DNA of 48,693 nt from Xanthomonas dyei (GTDB lineage Bacteria; Pseudomonadota; Gammaproteobacteria; Xanthomonadales; Xanthomonadaceae): positions 64,067 to 112,759 of the forward strand of contig NZ_MDEE01000015.1 of the NCBI RefSeq assembly GCF_002939865.1, in the 5' to 3' direction. The position numbers and the translations under genes are program-made. Positions 37,285-47,643 of this stretch are shown in pieces. The notes beneath the pieces are model-generated. The model saw only the letters and a list, made by a program, of their open reading frames with translations, had not been told where the DNA came from and did not search any database. The first letter of the stretch is position 1, and each line of letters begins with the position of its first letter.

Positions 37285-38229
37285 ATGGCGTTAAAAAAAG
37301 TTGTAATCAAATCTCGGCAAACCAGGGCCCAGCGTGTGGCTCGACAGTTCCAGGGTTTTGCGTCGGACCGACCGATGGTGGTGCTCGGTGCCGTGCTCGG
37401 CCTGGGCATGCTGATCGGCGTCGGTGCAAGCGCCGCTACCGGCATGGTGACCAATTCCGCGCTGCAGGCCAAGGTCGCGCAGCAGCAGGCCGAGCTGGCC
37501 CAGGCGCAGCGCGCCTCGCAGGCGCAGGTCAATGCACTGGCCGCACGCATGGGCGAGCTGCAAGCGCAGGCTACCCGCCTTAATGCGTTGGGCGAGCGGT
37601 TGACCGAAATGGGCAAGTTGAAGGACGGCGAGTTCGACTTCGACGAGCCGGTCGGCGTCGGTGGCGGCGATGAGACGGTCAGCGACATGCCGGTCGAATC
37701 GCTCAAGCAGACGCTAGGGCAAGTCGAACAGCAGTTCTCCGCCTCCGGCCAACAACTGAACGTACTGGCGGCGCTGATGTTCGATCATCAGCTCGAGCAG
37801 AATTCGGTGCCCTCGCGGATGCCGATCCGCAACACCTACATCACCTCCGGCTTTGGCGGCCGCGCCGATCCGTTCGACGGCGGTTCGGCCTTCCACAAGG
37901 GTGTGGACTTCCATGCCAACGTGGGCGACCCGGTGATGTCGGTCGCCGACGGCGTGGTCAGCTACGCCGGTGTGCGTGGCGGCTACGGCAATGTGGTCGA
38001 AGTGGATCACGGCAACGGTTACGTCACCCGCTACGCGCACAACTCGCGGCTGGTGGTGAAGGTAGGCGATCTGGTGCGTGCCGGCCAGCAGGTGGCCAGG
38101 GCCGGCTCCAGCGGTCGTTCCACCGGTGCGCACGTGCATTTCGAGGTGTGGGCCGATGGCCGCGTGGTCAATCCGCGCAAGTTCCTGGGCGACACCAATA
38201 CACCAGTGGGGCGCCGAGGGCGCGGTTGA
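37285..38229 (+). CDS. M23 family metallopeptidase (LytM/MepM-like)
   Basis: The product is 314 aa. A cytoplasmic basic start is followed by one membrane helix (MVVLGAVLGLGMLIGVGASA), then a coiled-coil region about residues 55-115 (ALQAKVAQQQAELAQAQRAS), and a C-terminal M23 domain. Zinc ligands are visible in FHKGVDFHA (H-x-x-x-D) and HVHFEVW. Such proteins cut peptidoglycan crosslinks or, when degenerate, activate amidases; here the ligands are intact, so activity is expected. It lies between dciA and secA, a common position in gammaproteobacteria. Confidence 0.92.
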   Translation: MALKKVVIKSRQTRAQRVARQFQGFASDRPMVVLGAVLGLGMLIGVGASAATGMVTNSALQAKVAQQQAELAQAQRASQAQVNALAARMGELQAQATRLNALGERLTEMGKLKDGEFDFDEPVGVGGGDETVSDMPVESLKQTLGQVEQQFSASGQQLNVLAALMFDHQLEQNSVPSRMPIRNTYITSGFGGRADPFDGGSAFHKGVDFHANVGDPVMSVADGVVSYAGVRGGYGNVVEVDHGNGYVTRYAHNSRLVVKVGDLVRAGQQVARAGSSGRSTGAHVHFEVWADGRVVNPRKFLGDTNTPVGRRGRG

Positions 38230-38285
38230 CGAAGGCATGGCACGCTCCGATGGAGGTGCTTGATTCGTGAAGGCTCGCCCCAAGC

Positions 38286-38329
38286 TACAATAGGGTGTTG
38301 CCATGACAGGGCGCAGTGCGCCCTGTTTC
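38286..38329 (+). promoter_or_regulatory. Putative secA promoter -10 and leader hairpin
   Basis: TACAAT (38286-38291) is a good -10; the nearest -35 (TTGATT, 38260-38265) is 20 bp away, which is long. Directly after the predicted start, CAGGGCGCA-GTGCGCCCTG (38307-38325) forms a perfect hairpin followed by TTTCGTTT. It can be read as the terminator of the M23 gene or as an attenuator in the secA leader. Confidence 0.5.
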
Positions 38330-38395
38330 GTTTACGGCGGTCGGGTCTTGGGGACCGGCGTCGGTCAAACCGTTCCTTTTCAACCGGTTTCTTCA

Positions 38396-41116
<2,721 letters not shown>

Positions 41117-41134
<18 letters not shown>

Positions 41135-41197
41135 GCTGACCGTGACGCAGCCCGCGAAGCGGGCTGCGCACCCGCTATCCGCAACGCGGATAGCGGG
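41117..41197. repeat. Three consecutive perfect hairpins at the secA 3' end
   Basis: (1) 41117-41144 is a 28-bp perfect palindrome that includes the last codons and stop of secA (CACGGTCAGCTCAG and its complement). (2) 41146-41168 is CGCAGCCCGC-GAA-GCGGGCTGCG. (3) 41171-41197 is CCCGCTATCCGC-AAC-GCGGATAGCGGG. None has a U-tract. They may stop or protect the secA mRNA 3' end. Confidence 0.75.
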
Positions 41198-41698
41198 CTC
41201 ACGGTATTGCTTCCGATCCCCGCGCCTTGGGCGCGCCCCCCTTACCAAGGGGGCTCTACCTACGAAAGGGATTCTTGGGGGTTTTCGAAAGTCCGGTGAC
41301 GGAATGGCGTACTCAGGGATACGTGTTCGCGTTTGATGCTTGCGCCTTCGGCATGCGCCCTCTACCAAGCGAGCTCTGCTGACGACGCGTATCCGTGGGT
41401 TTCCTGGGAAGCCGGATACGTGTGGCGGAGGCGGGGACATGGCCTGGTTTCCGAGCCCCGCGCCTTTGGCGCCTCCTGCCGGGCGTTGCTCGCGGAGAGT
41501 CGACGGCGGTTTCAAGAAACTAGAGTGTGGACGGAGAGCACGCTTGGCGAGCGCTCTCCCGATGAGTGTCAGCACGGCGAGGTCCGCTCTACGCTCCCGC
41601 ATCTGTTGCGGTACTCATTGTCCCCGCCGTAGACATGCTTTTCCGCCTGCGCGACTGCGGGCGTATGCTCAGGCCCACGTCCTGCGTGGAGTGCGGTC
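41198..41698. other. Gap between secA and the VOC gene with no gene seen
   Basis: About 500 bp without a credible ORF. A CGCGCC-type hairpin followed by CCCCCTTACCAAGGGGG lies at about 41224-41250, similar to the CCCCCTTGACTCAAGGGGG palindrome in the 158-bp repeats. Two further CGCGCCTT(T/G)GGCGC-type stretches occur. The composition is less GC-rich in places, suggesting decayed sequence. Confidence 0.5.
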
Positions 41699-42064
41699 AT
41701 GTCGTTGTCCAGCCAGCAACTGAAGGTGTTCGTGCCTGCGCGCGACTACGCGTTGTCGCAGCGCTTTTATCGCGCACTGGGCTTCGTGCAGGAGGACGAG
41801 GTGGGCAACGTGACCTGCTTTCGACACGGTGCGAATTGTGCGTTCTTGCTGCAGGATTTCTATCTGCGCGAGCTGGCCGAAAACCTGATGCTGCATCTGT
41901 GGGTGGACGATGCTGACGGGTGGTGGCAGCACGTGCATGACTTGGGGGTGGACGAGCAGTTCGGGGTGAGCTTTAGTGCGCTGGAAGACCGACCGTGGGG
42001 CGCGCGCGATTTCACCCTGCATGATCCCAGTGGCGTGTTGTGGCGGATCGGGCAGCCGTTGTAG
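41699..42064 (+). CDS. VOC (glyoxalase/bleomycin-resistance) family protein
   Basis: The product is 121 aa, one VOC module. It starts MSLSSQQLKVFVPARDYALSQRF-type sequence with YRALGF, then FRHGANCAFLLQDFY, ENLMLHLWVDDADGWW, and ends RDFTLHDPSGVLWRIGQPL. The His and Glu metal positions of glyoxalase I are not clearly kept, so it may bind a ligand rather than act as glyoxalase. Ribosome-binding site GTGGAG 7 bp upstream. Function is unknown. Confidence 0.8.
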   Translation: MSLSSQQLKVFVPARDYALSQRFYRALGFVQEDEVGNVTCFRHGANCAFLLQDFYLRELAENLMLHLWVDDADGWWQHVHDLGVDEQFGVSFSALEDRPWGARDFTLHDPSGVLWRIGQPL

Positions 42065-42067
42065 GCC

Positions 42068-42155
42068 GGGATTGGAGATTGGAGATTGGGGAGTCGGGAT
42101 TGGCAGAAGCACGCGTGCTGCGCTTTGACCAATCCCGAATTCGCAATCCCCGCCC
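42068..42155. repeat. Heptamer-arm inverted repeat 9 (upstream of mutT)
   Basis: The left arm 42068-42103 is GGGATTG, GAGATTG, GAGATTG, GGGAGTC, GGGATTG. The right arm 42129-42155 holds CAATCCC/GATTCCC-like complements. The centre is CAGAAGCACGCGTGCTGCG, which contains a palindrome. It starts 3 bp after the VOC stop codon and is outside any gene. Confidence 0.8.
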
Positions 42156-42199
42156 TCAAGCGATTGCGCTGAACCGCTGACTCGCGGCACTCTTGTTGC

Positions 42200-43147
42200 A
42201 TGCCCGATTCCCTTCGATCCATCCACGTCGTTGCCGGCGTAATCACCGACCCGCGCGGCCGCATCCTGCTGACGCGGCGTACCGAAACCCGCGACATGCC
42301 CGGACTGTGGGAATTCCCCGGCGGCAAGCGCGAGCCCGGCGAAACCTCCGAGCAGGCGCTGGTGCGCGAGCTCAATGAAGAACTCGGTATCGAGGCCCAG
42401 GTCGGCGAGTGGGTCATGGACGTGCCGCAGCTGTATCCGGACAAGCGCCTGCGCCTGGAAGTGCGGCACATCGCATCCTGGAAAGGCAGCCCGCGCGGTC
42501 GCGAAGGCCAGGCCATGACCTGGGTGGCGGCCGACAAACTTGCGCGTTATTCGATGCCGCCGGCCGACGTGCCGGTGGTGGGTGTGCTGCGTCAGCCCGA
42601 CCGCTATCTGATCACGCCCGAGCCAGACGACGATGCGCGCTGGCTGGAAAGTCTGGAGCGCGCCCTGCAGGACGGCGTGACCCGCATCCAGCTGCGCGGG
42701 CGCCAGGTCGCGCCAGCGCGTTGGCAGGCGTTGTTGCAGCAGGTGATGAACCTGCGCGGGCGCACGCGCGCGCAGCTGCTGCTCAATCGCGATATCGCGC
42801 TGGCTGCGGAACTTGGTATCGGCGTGCATCTGGGATCGGAGCAGTTGGCCGGTTTGCAGGAGCGCCCGCTGCCCGCCGAACACCTGGTGGCCGCCTCGTG
42901 CCATGGGGTGGAGGATTTGCGCCACGCGCAGCGGCTTGGCTGCGATTTTGCGGTGCTGGGCCCGGTGCAGGCCACCGCATCGCATCCGGGTGCGACACCG
43001 CTGGGATGGGACGGCTTCGAAACCCTGCGCGAGCAGGTGTCGTTGCCGATCTACGCGCTCGGCGGCATGCAGGCGGCCGACCTGCGCGAAGCACGCTCGC
43101 ATGGCGCACAAGGTATTGCGGCGATTCGCTCGCTGTGGCCGCAGTGA
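42200..43147 (+). CDS. mutT: MutT-type Nudix hydrolase fused to a ThiE-like domain
   Basis: The product is 315 aa. The N-terminal Nudix domain (about residues 8-130) carries the full Nudix box from GGKREPGETSEQA to RELNEELGI, as in MutT 8-oxo-dGTP pyrophosphatase. The C-terminal half (about 135-315) resembles thiamine-phosphate synthase: RYLITPEPDDDARW, TRIQLRGRQVAPARW, GIGVHLGSEQLAGL, VAASCHGVEDLRHA, DFAVLGPVQATASHPG and YALGGMQAADL. The fusion occurs in other proteobacteria. The ThiE-like half has lost parts of the standard ThiE pyrophosphate site, so thiamine synthesis is doubtful. It overlaps the next, broken gene by GTGA. Confidence 0.9.
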   Translation: MPDSLRSIHVVAGVITDPRGRILLTRRTETRDMPGLWEFPGGKREPGETSEQALVRELNEELGIEAQVGEWVMDVPQLYPDKRLRLEVRHIASWKGSPRGREGQAMTWVAADKLARYSMPPADVPVVGVLRQPDRYLITPEPDDDARWLESLERALQDGVTRIQLRGRQVAPARWQALLQQVMNLRGRTRAQLLLNRDIALAAELGIGVHLGSEQLAGLQERPLPAEHLVAASCHGVEDLRHAQRLGCDFAVLGPVQATASHPGATPLGWDGFETLREQVSLPIYALGGMQAADLREARSHGAQGIAAIRSLWPQ

Positions 43148-43499
43148 GCGAATCGCCACCGACCCTGGTGGTGTTCGGTGGATTGCCGGGCGTGGGCAAG
43201 AGCGTCATCGCTCAGGCCTTGCTGATGCAATGCCCCGCGTTTTATCTGCGCATCGATACGATCGAGCAGGCACTGCGCGAGAGCGGTGAACTCGCGACCG
43301 AGGTCGGGCCGGCCGGCTACCTGATCGCTTACGCACTTGCGCAGGCCAATCTACGCCAAGACCATGTGGTGGTCGCCGACTGCGTGAATCCGTTGCCGGT
43401 CACCCGTGCATCCTGGCGCGCGGGGAAGCGCTGCGCACGCAAAGCCGCGTGAGGGTGTTCGCAGTAGAGACGGTCTGGCGCTGCAACCCACGTGTGTGA
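43144..43499 (+). pseudogene. P-loop ATPase/kinase-like gene, frameshifted and truncated
   Basis: GTG 43144 overlaps the mutT stop. The first 93 codons encode a P-loop protein: TLVVFGGLPGVGKSVIAQALL (Walker A GLPGVGKS), FYLRIDTIEQALRESGEL, AQANLRQDHVVVADCVNPLP and TRASWRA. It then turns into KRCARKAA and stops at 43452. In the -1 frame from 43425 the reading continues EALRTQSRVRVFAVETVWRCN to a stop at 43497-43499. This fits a family-like VxVFxVE strand. A frameshift near 43424, within a run of G, is the likely lesion, and the rest of the gene is missing. Confidence 0.6.
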
Positions 43500-43665
43500 T
43501 GGACCGATCCAACCTCGCTGCCAGTGTGTGGCTGCTGACAAAACAGCGATGTGTCGTTTGGCGGAGCAGGCAGCGTGGTCAAAGAACTGCGGCAGCGCGT
43601 GCCAATGCTGAGTGAGCATGCGGGGCGAGGTCCGTGTGATGCACGCAGTGTGTTCGTAAACCGCC

Positions 43666-44253
43666 TTAAAACGTCACCCAAAAGCAGTTGTATTGCCGGC
43701 GCAAGCGCAACACGCTGCGCGCAGGCGTGCCGCTGGCGAGGTTCTGTTCCAGGCGCAGGCCCCACGGGCGTGGGCGTGTGGGCGCGGGCAGTGGCGCATC
43801 GATCGTGCTGCCGTCCAGCGACGGGGTTGCCGCGGCGGTGTCTGCATCTCCGGTGGGCGTATCGGTCTGCGGATACATCGGTGCGATGTCCAGCAGCGGG
43901 CGTTGCACGATGGCTTCCAGCCGGCTCAGCACCTGGTTGGCCGCTGCGTCGGATTGCCCGCTCCACAGGTAGAGACTGGACAGGCGATTGACGTCGCGAC
44001 TGTCCACGGCGCTTTGCAGGAGCGACACCAGCTCGCTCAGCTTGCGTGGGCAGCCATAGCGGTGCAGCCCGGTGTTGCCCTGCGTGCGCGCAGCCGGCGT
44101 GGCGCGCATTGCAGCGCCCACGTCTTCGCAACGGCGGTCGGTGAACATGGTTTGCCCGTCCGGCGTGACGCAGCGACGGATCTCCTGTGCCTGCACGCGG
44201 TTGGCGGCAGGCAGGCAAAGCAGCAACAACATCACTGGCAGGAGGCGAGACAT
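43666..44253 (-). CDS. DUF4124-like periplasmic protein
   Basis: The product is 195 aa. It has a signal peptide (MSRLLPVMLLLLCLPAANRVQA), then EIRRCVTPDGQTMFTDRRCED, the Cys-containing DUF4124 pattern. A helical region with LSELVSLLQSAVDSRDVNRLSSLYLW follows, then a Pro-rich linker, ending SVLRLRRQYNCFWVTF. The function is unknown. It lies downstream of metF on the same strand with 146 bp between, and no clear terminator separates them. Confidence 0.75.
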   Translation of the reverse strand: MSRLLPVMLLLLCLPAANRVQAQEIRRCVTPDGQTMFTDRRCEDVGAAMRATPAARTQGNTGLHRYGCPRKLSELVSLLQSAVDSRDVNRLSSLYLWSGQSDAAANQVLSRLEAIVQRPLLDIAPMYPQTDTPTGDADTAAATPSLDGSTIDAPLPAPTRPRPWGLRLEQNLASGTPARSVLRLRRQYNCFWVTF

Positions 44254-44399
44254 CCGCGCAGCGTAGCCGGGCGCGCGTGAGCTGGCGAGGAACGCGAAAG
44301 AGTGCACGCCTGCGGGTGTGGCGTAGCTGGCCGCGCCCGCGTGCGTTGAAGCATTTCTACTGGCGGTTTGCGGCAAGTGGTTATAGCGCGCGACCGCCC

Positions 44400-45227
44400 T
44401 CAGCGCCCGAGCAACTGCAGCACCTGCGTGGTCGGCTTGGCCAGGTTGAGCGTATAGAAGTGCAGCGCCGGTGCGCCGCCGGCGATCAGGCGCTCGCACA
44501 AACTGGCCACCACTTCGGCACCGAAGGCGCGCACCGCATCGGCGTCGTCGCCGTAGGACTGCATCTTCTTGCCGATCCAGCGCGGGATCTCGGCACCGCA
44601 TTGCTCGGAAAAACGCCGCAGCTGCGAGAAATTGGAGATCGGCATGATGCCGGGCACAATCGGCACCTCCACGCCCATGCGCTGCACCGCATCGCGAAAA
44701 TGGAAGTAGGCATCGGCGTTGTAGAAATACTGGGTGATTGCCGCATCGGCGCCGGCATCGACCTTGGCCTTGAAGTAGCGCAGGTCGCTCAAGGCATCGA
44801 CCGCTTGCGGATGGGTTTCCGGATACGCGCCGACTTCGATCCGGAAGGCATCGCCGTGCTCGGCGCGGATGAAGGCGATCAGTTCCGAGGCATAGCGCAA
44901 ATCGCCAGGGTGCCCCATCCCCGAGGGCAGATCGCCGCGCAGCGCGACGATGCGGGTACAGCCGATGGCGCGATACAGCTTGAGCAGTTCGCGGATCTCC
45001 TGGCGGCTGCCGCCGACACAGGACAGGTGCGGCGCGGCTTCGAAGCCGTGCTTCTGCTTGAGGTGGCGCACCGTCTCGGAGGTGTAGCTGAGCGTGGAGC
45101 CGCCGGCGCCGAAGGTGCACGACACATATTCGGGCGCATAGCCCTTCAACTTGGTCGCGGTGCGGTCCAGCTGTGCGCGCTGGTCGTCGGTCTTGGGCGG
45201 GTAAAACTCGAAGCTGAGATGCGTCAT
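44400..45227 (-). CDS. metF: MetF, 5,10-methylenetetrahydrofolate reductase
   Basis: The product is 275 aa from the ATG at 45227 (MTHLSFEFYPPKTDDQ); the longer start adds residues absent from the family. Motifs: YVSCTFGAGGSTLSYTSETV, HLSCVGGSRQEI, IVALRGDLPSG, RIEVGAYPETHPQA, KVDAGADAAITQYFYNADAY, and IVPGIMPISNFSQL. This FAD enzyme makes 5-methyl-THF for methionine synthesis. A palindromic operator candidate lies at 45266-45279. Confidence 0.96.
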   Translation of the reverse strand: MTHLSFEFYPPKTDDQRAQLDRTATKLKGYAPEYVSCTFGAGGSTLSYTSETVRHLKQKHGFEAAPHLSCVGGSRQEIRELLKLYRAIGCTRIVALRGDLPSGMGHPGDLRYASELIAFIRAEHGDAFRIEVGAYPETHPQAVDALSDLRYFKAKVDAGADAAITQYFYNADAYFHFRDAVQRMGVEVPIVPGIMPISNFSQLRRFSEQCGAEIPRWIGKKMQSYGDDADAVRAFGAEVVASLCERLIAGGAPALHFYTLNLAKPTTQVLQLLGR

Positions 45228-45255
45228 CGCGGCGGGTCCGGCGGATCGTGCCCGC

Positions 45256-45279
45256 ATAATATCGCTTCATCGCGATGAA
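45256..45279 (-). promoter_or_regulatory. metF promoter -10 with adjacent palindromic operator
   Basis: On the minus strand TATTAT (45256-45261) is a -10. Directly upstream, TTCATCGCGATGAA (45266-45279) is a perfect 14-bp palindrome placed in the -35/-10 spacer, the classic position for a repressor. Candidates by pathway are regulators of methionine/SAH metabolism; the sequence does not match the MetR TGAA-N5-TTCA pattern. Confidence 0.5.
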
Positions 45280-45441
45280 TGCATATTTGGTTGCGAATGT
45301 CTCGATTGGTTAGCTGCAATCGCAAGCATGCAGGTACGCAGTGCAGCGGTTGCATGGTCGAGCCTGCTTGCGTGCGATCGCCGCATGACGCGGCGTGCGC
45401 AGCAGGCTTGGGTACCCCGCGCCACTTGATCGGAGCGCGAC

Positions 45442-45675
45442 ATGCAAGAGCAGGAAATGGACGTTATCGCCGAATCGCTGGGCCGCATCTGGGTGACGTT
45501 GGCGCGCAGCGTCGGCGATCTGGCGTTCGCCTTCTAACAGCCCGGTGTGGATGGCAGCAAGTTGCTGAGCGACTTTGCGGCGCGTCTGTCGTCGGGCCAG
45601 GACGACGGTACGTCCAAGGTGTTCGAAGCGATCCGCCAGTACATCGACCAGGGCGTCGCTCCCGACCAGGAGTGA
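45442..45675 (+). pseudogene. Small conserved-looking gene split by an in-frame TAA
   Basis: ATG 45442 has a GGAG ribosome-binding site 6 bp upstream. It encodes MQEQEMDVIAESLGRI... for 31 codons, then TAA (45535-45537). The same frame continues without interruption for 45 codons (QPGVDGSKLLSDFAARLSSG to GVAPDQE) and ends at TGA 45673-45675. The even composition on both sides suggests one ~77-aa protein broken by one base change; a Tyr codon is the simplest ancestor. The product is unknown. Confidence 0.6.
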
Positions 45676-45806
45676 GCATCGCCACGCGCGTCCGCTGCAC
45701 GCAGTCGCGCGCGATGCAGGCCTGGTGTGCAGCCGCATCGCATGCTCTACGCCACGTATTGACATCTGCCTGCCTACACTGGGCGCCCCTTTAACGGAGC
45801 GCCTTG

Positions 45807-46784
45807 ATGTCCGACACCACGATGACCGCCATCGCCATCCGCGATGGCAAGGGCGACGCCGACGCGCTGTATGCCACCGAACAGGCGCGCCCACGTCCGG
45901 CGCCGGGGCAGGTGCTGATCCGCGTACATGCGGCGGGCATCAACCGCCCGGATCTGCTGCAGCGCGCCGGGCACTATCCACCGCCGCCGGGCGCGCCGGA
46001 AACGCTGGGTCTGGAAGTGGCCGGCGAGATCGTGGAGCCGGCCGGTCGCTGGAAGGTGGGCGAGCGTGTCTGTGCGCTGCTGGGCGGCGGTGGCTATGCG
46101 CAATATGCGGCGGTCGATGCGCGGCATGTGCTGCCGATTCCTGCCGGCATGGATCTGGTGCAGGCGGCCGCGTTGCCGGAAACCATCTTCACTGCCTATA
46201 CCAACCTGTTCGAGCATGGCCGCTTGGCGGCCGGCGAATGGCTGTTGCTGCATGGTGCGACTTCAGGGATTGGCGTCACCGCCATCCAGATGGCCAAGGC
46301 CGCCGGTGCGCACGTGTTGGCCACTGCGCGCTCGGCCGGCAAGGCGGCGCAGGCGCGCGAGCTGGGCGCCGATGTGGCGATCGATTCCACCAGCGAATCG
46401 TTTGTGGACGTGGCCAAAGCGCATGGCGGCGTGGACGTGGCGCTCGACATGGTCGGCGCTGCGGTCTTTGCCGATACGCTGGAAGCGCTCAACCCGCGCG
46501 GGCGCATCGTCTACATCGCCTCGCAGGCCGGCTCGACCATCGAGGTGCCGATTCCGCAGCTGATGCGCAAGCAGGCCATCCTCACCGGCTCGACCCTGCG
46601 TCCGCGCAATGCCGACGAAAAGGCGCGCCTTGCCGCGGAGGTCGAGCGCGTGGTGTGGCTATGGATCGAACAAGGCAAGATCCGCGTGCTGATCGACAAG
46701 CGCTTCCCGCTCGGCGAGGCGGCCGCCGCGCATCGCTATCTGGAGCAGGGCAGCCATCTGGGCAAAGTGGTGCTGGAGATGTAG
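45807..46784 (+). CDS. NAD(P)H quinone oxidoreductase, zinc-independent MDR family
   Basis: The product is 325 aa from ATG 45807 (GGAG 7 bp upstream). GroES-like domain: VLIRVHAAGINRPDLLQRAG, YPPPPGAPETLGLEVAGEI. NADP-binding Rossmann part: LLHGATSGIGVTAIQMAKAAGAHV; then DVALDMVGAAVFADTLEALN and RGRIVYIASQAGS. The alcohol-dehydrogenase zinc ligands are absent, as in quinone oxidoreductases of the PIG3/QOR type. The substrate is not known; the role is probably reduction of quinones or enones. Confidence 0.9.
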   Translation: MSDTTMTAIAIRDGKGDADALYATEQARPRPAPGQVLIRVHAAGINRPDLLQRAGHYPPPPGAPETLGLEVAGEIVEPAGRWKVGERVCALLGGGGYAQYAAVDARHVLPIPAGMDLVQAAALPETIFTAYTNLFEHGRLAAGEWLLLHGATSGIGVTAIQMAKAAGAHVLATARSAGKAAQARELGADVAIDSTSESFVDVAKAHGGVDVALDMVGAAVFADTLEALNPRGRIVYIASQAGSTIEVPIPQLMRKQAILTGSTLRPRNADEKARLAAEVERVVWLWIEQGKIRVLIDKRFPLGEAAAAHRYLEQGSHLGKVVLEM

Positions 46785-47275
46785 TCCGCACTCGGTCGTC
46801 GCTGCGAGTTCCGCAGACAACGGACGACCGCAAGCGCAGCAGCATGACGATGCGAGCCGATACCGCTGGCAGGCGCTTGTGCGGTGGGGTCGACCACCGC
46901 TTCGATGTGGCGGCCATCGGGGTCGATGGCGAACGCGGCGTAATACGCGTTGCCATAGTCGGGTCGCCAACCCGGCACGCCGCTGCTGCGACTGCCGTGC
47001 TCAAGTGCGGCCAGATGAAAGGCATCTACCGCAGCAGCGGTGCTGGCCGCAAATGCGAGATGGAATCCGCGGCTCGGTGCGCGTTGCGTTGCCTGTTGTT
47101 GTTTCACAGCCGGCCAGTCCTCGCCACCGGGACTCCAGTAGCCGACGGCCTGATCCGGCGTGCCCGGCTCCAGGTCCGACCACACCCGCACCTAGCCGAG
47201 TGCTCTAAGCACGGCGTCGTAAAAGGACGCCGATGCCGCGATGTTGCCAACATCAATGGAGACGTGATGCAGCAT
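46736..47275 (-). pseudogene. VOC-family gene interrupted by an in-frame TAG
   Basis: ATG 47275 encodes MLHHVSIDVGNIAASASFYD and AVLRALG (27 codons), a typical VOC start. Then TAG (47192-47194) is followed in the same frame by VRVWSDLEPGTPDQ, GYWSPGGEDWPAV, SRGFHLAFAASTAAAVDAFH, DYGNAYYAAFAIDPDGRHIEAVV, the rest of a VOC module. A Tyr codon after LG would restore the usual LGY. The reading also runs on ~45 codons past the normal end into the quinone oxidoreductase gene, so the original stop seems lost. A GTG at 47191 could restart a shortened product. Confidence 0.75.
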
Positions 47276-47643
47276 CGATGCAGTCCTGCGATGAGTGGCG
47301 CCTGTGTGCCGGCCGGCGACCCCGATCCGTACGGATGCAGGGCGTTAATCGCTGCAATGGCCGCGGGCCGTCAAGACGCGTGCCGCAATCGGCGCGGCGG
47401 CGTGTATCGCATCTTTCAGCAGGCGTTGCAGCTGCGCAGTACTGACGAAGCCGCTGCATGGCAGCCACGCAGGTATAGCAAAACAAGCAGGAGCGATGTC
47501 TCGCAGCGGGCTATGCCCGGGTCGTACACTGCGCCGTCGCACGTGTGGCAGGAGGTCTGACCAGACGTTGCGTCGGCCAGCTCCCTTCGCCGCAGGCAGC
47601 ACAGCGCGGCGGGTCCACCTCCTCTATCAGCACGAAGGTTTCG
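47276..47643. other. Gap before the sugar dehydrogenase gene with no gene seen
   Basis: About 370 bp without a recognisable gene on either strand. Short ORFs here have no family-like motif and no ribosome-binding site. TACACT near 47525 could be a -10 for the downstream gene. Confidence 0.5.

Noticed and set aside
45807..47643. Stop-codon reassignment or selenocysteine/pyrrolysine readthrough at the TAA and TAG in the small genes
   Set aside because: Both stops are used normally elsewhere in the window, no recoding hairpin is evident, and loss by mutation is simpler.
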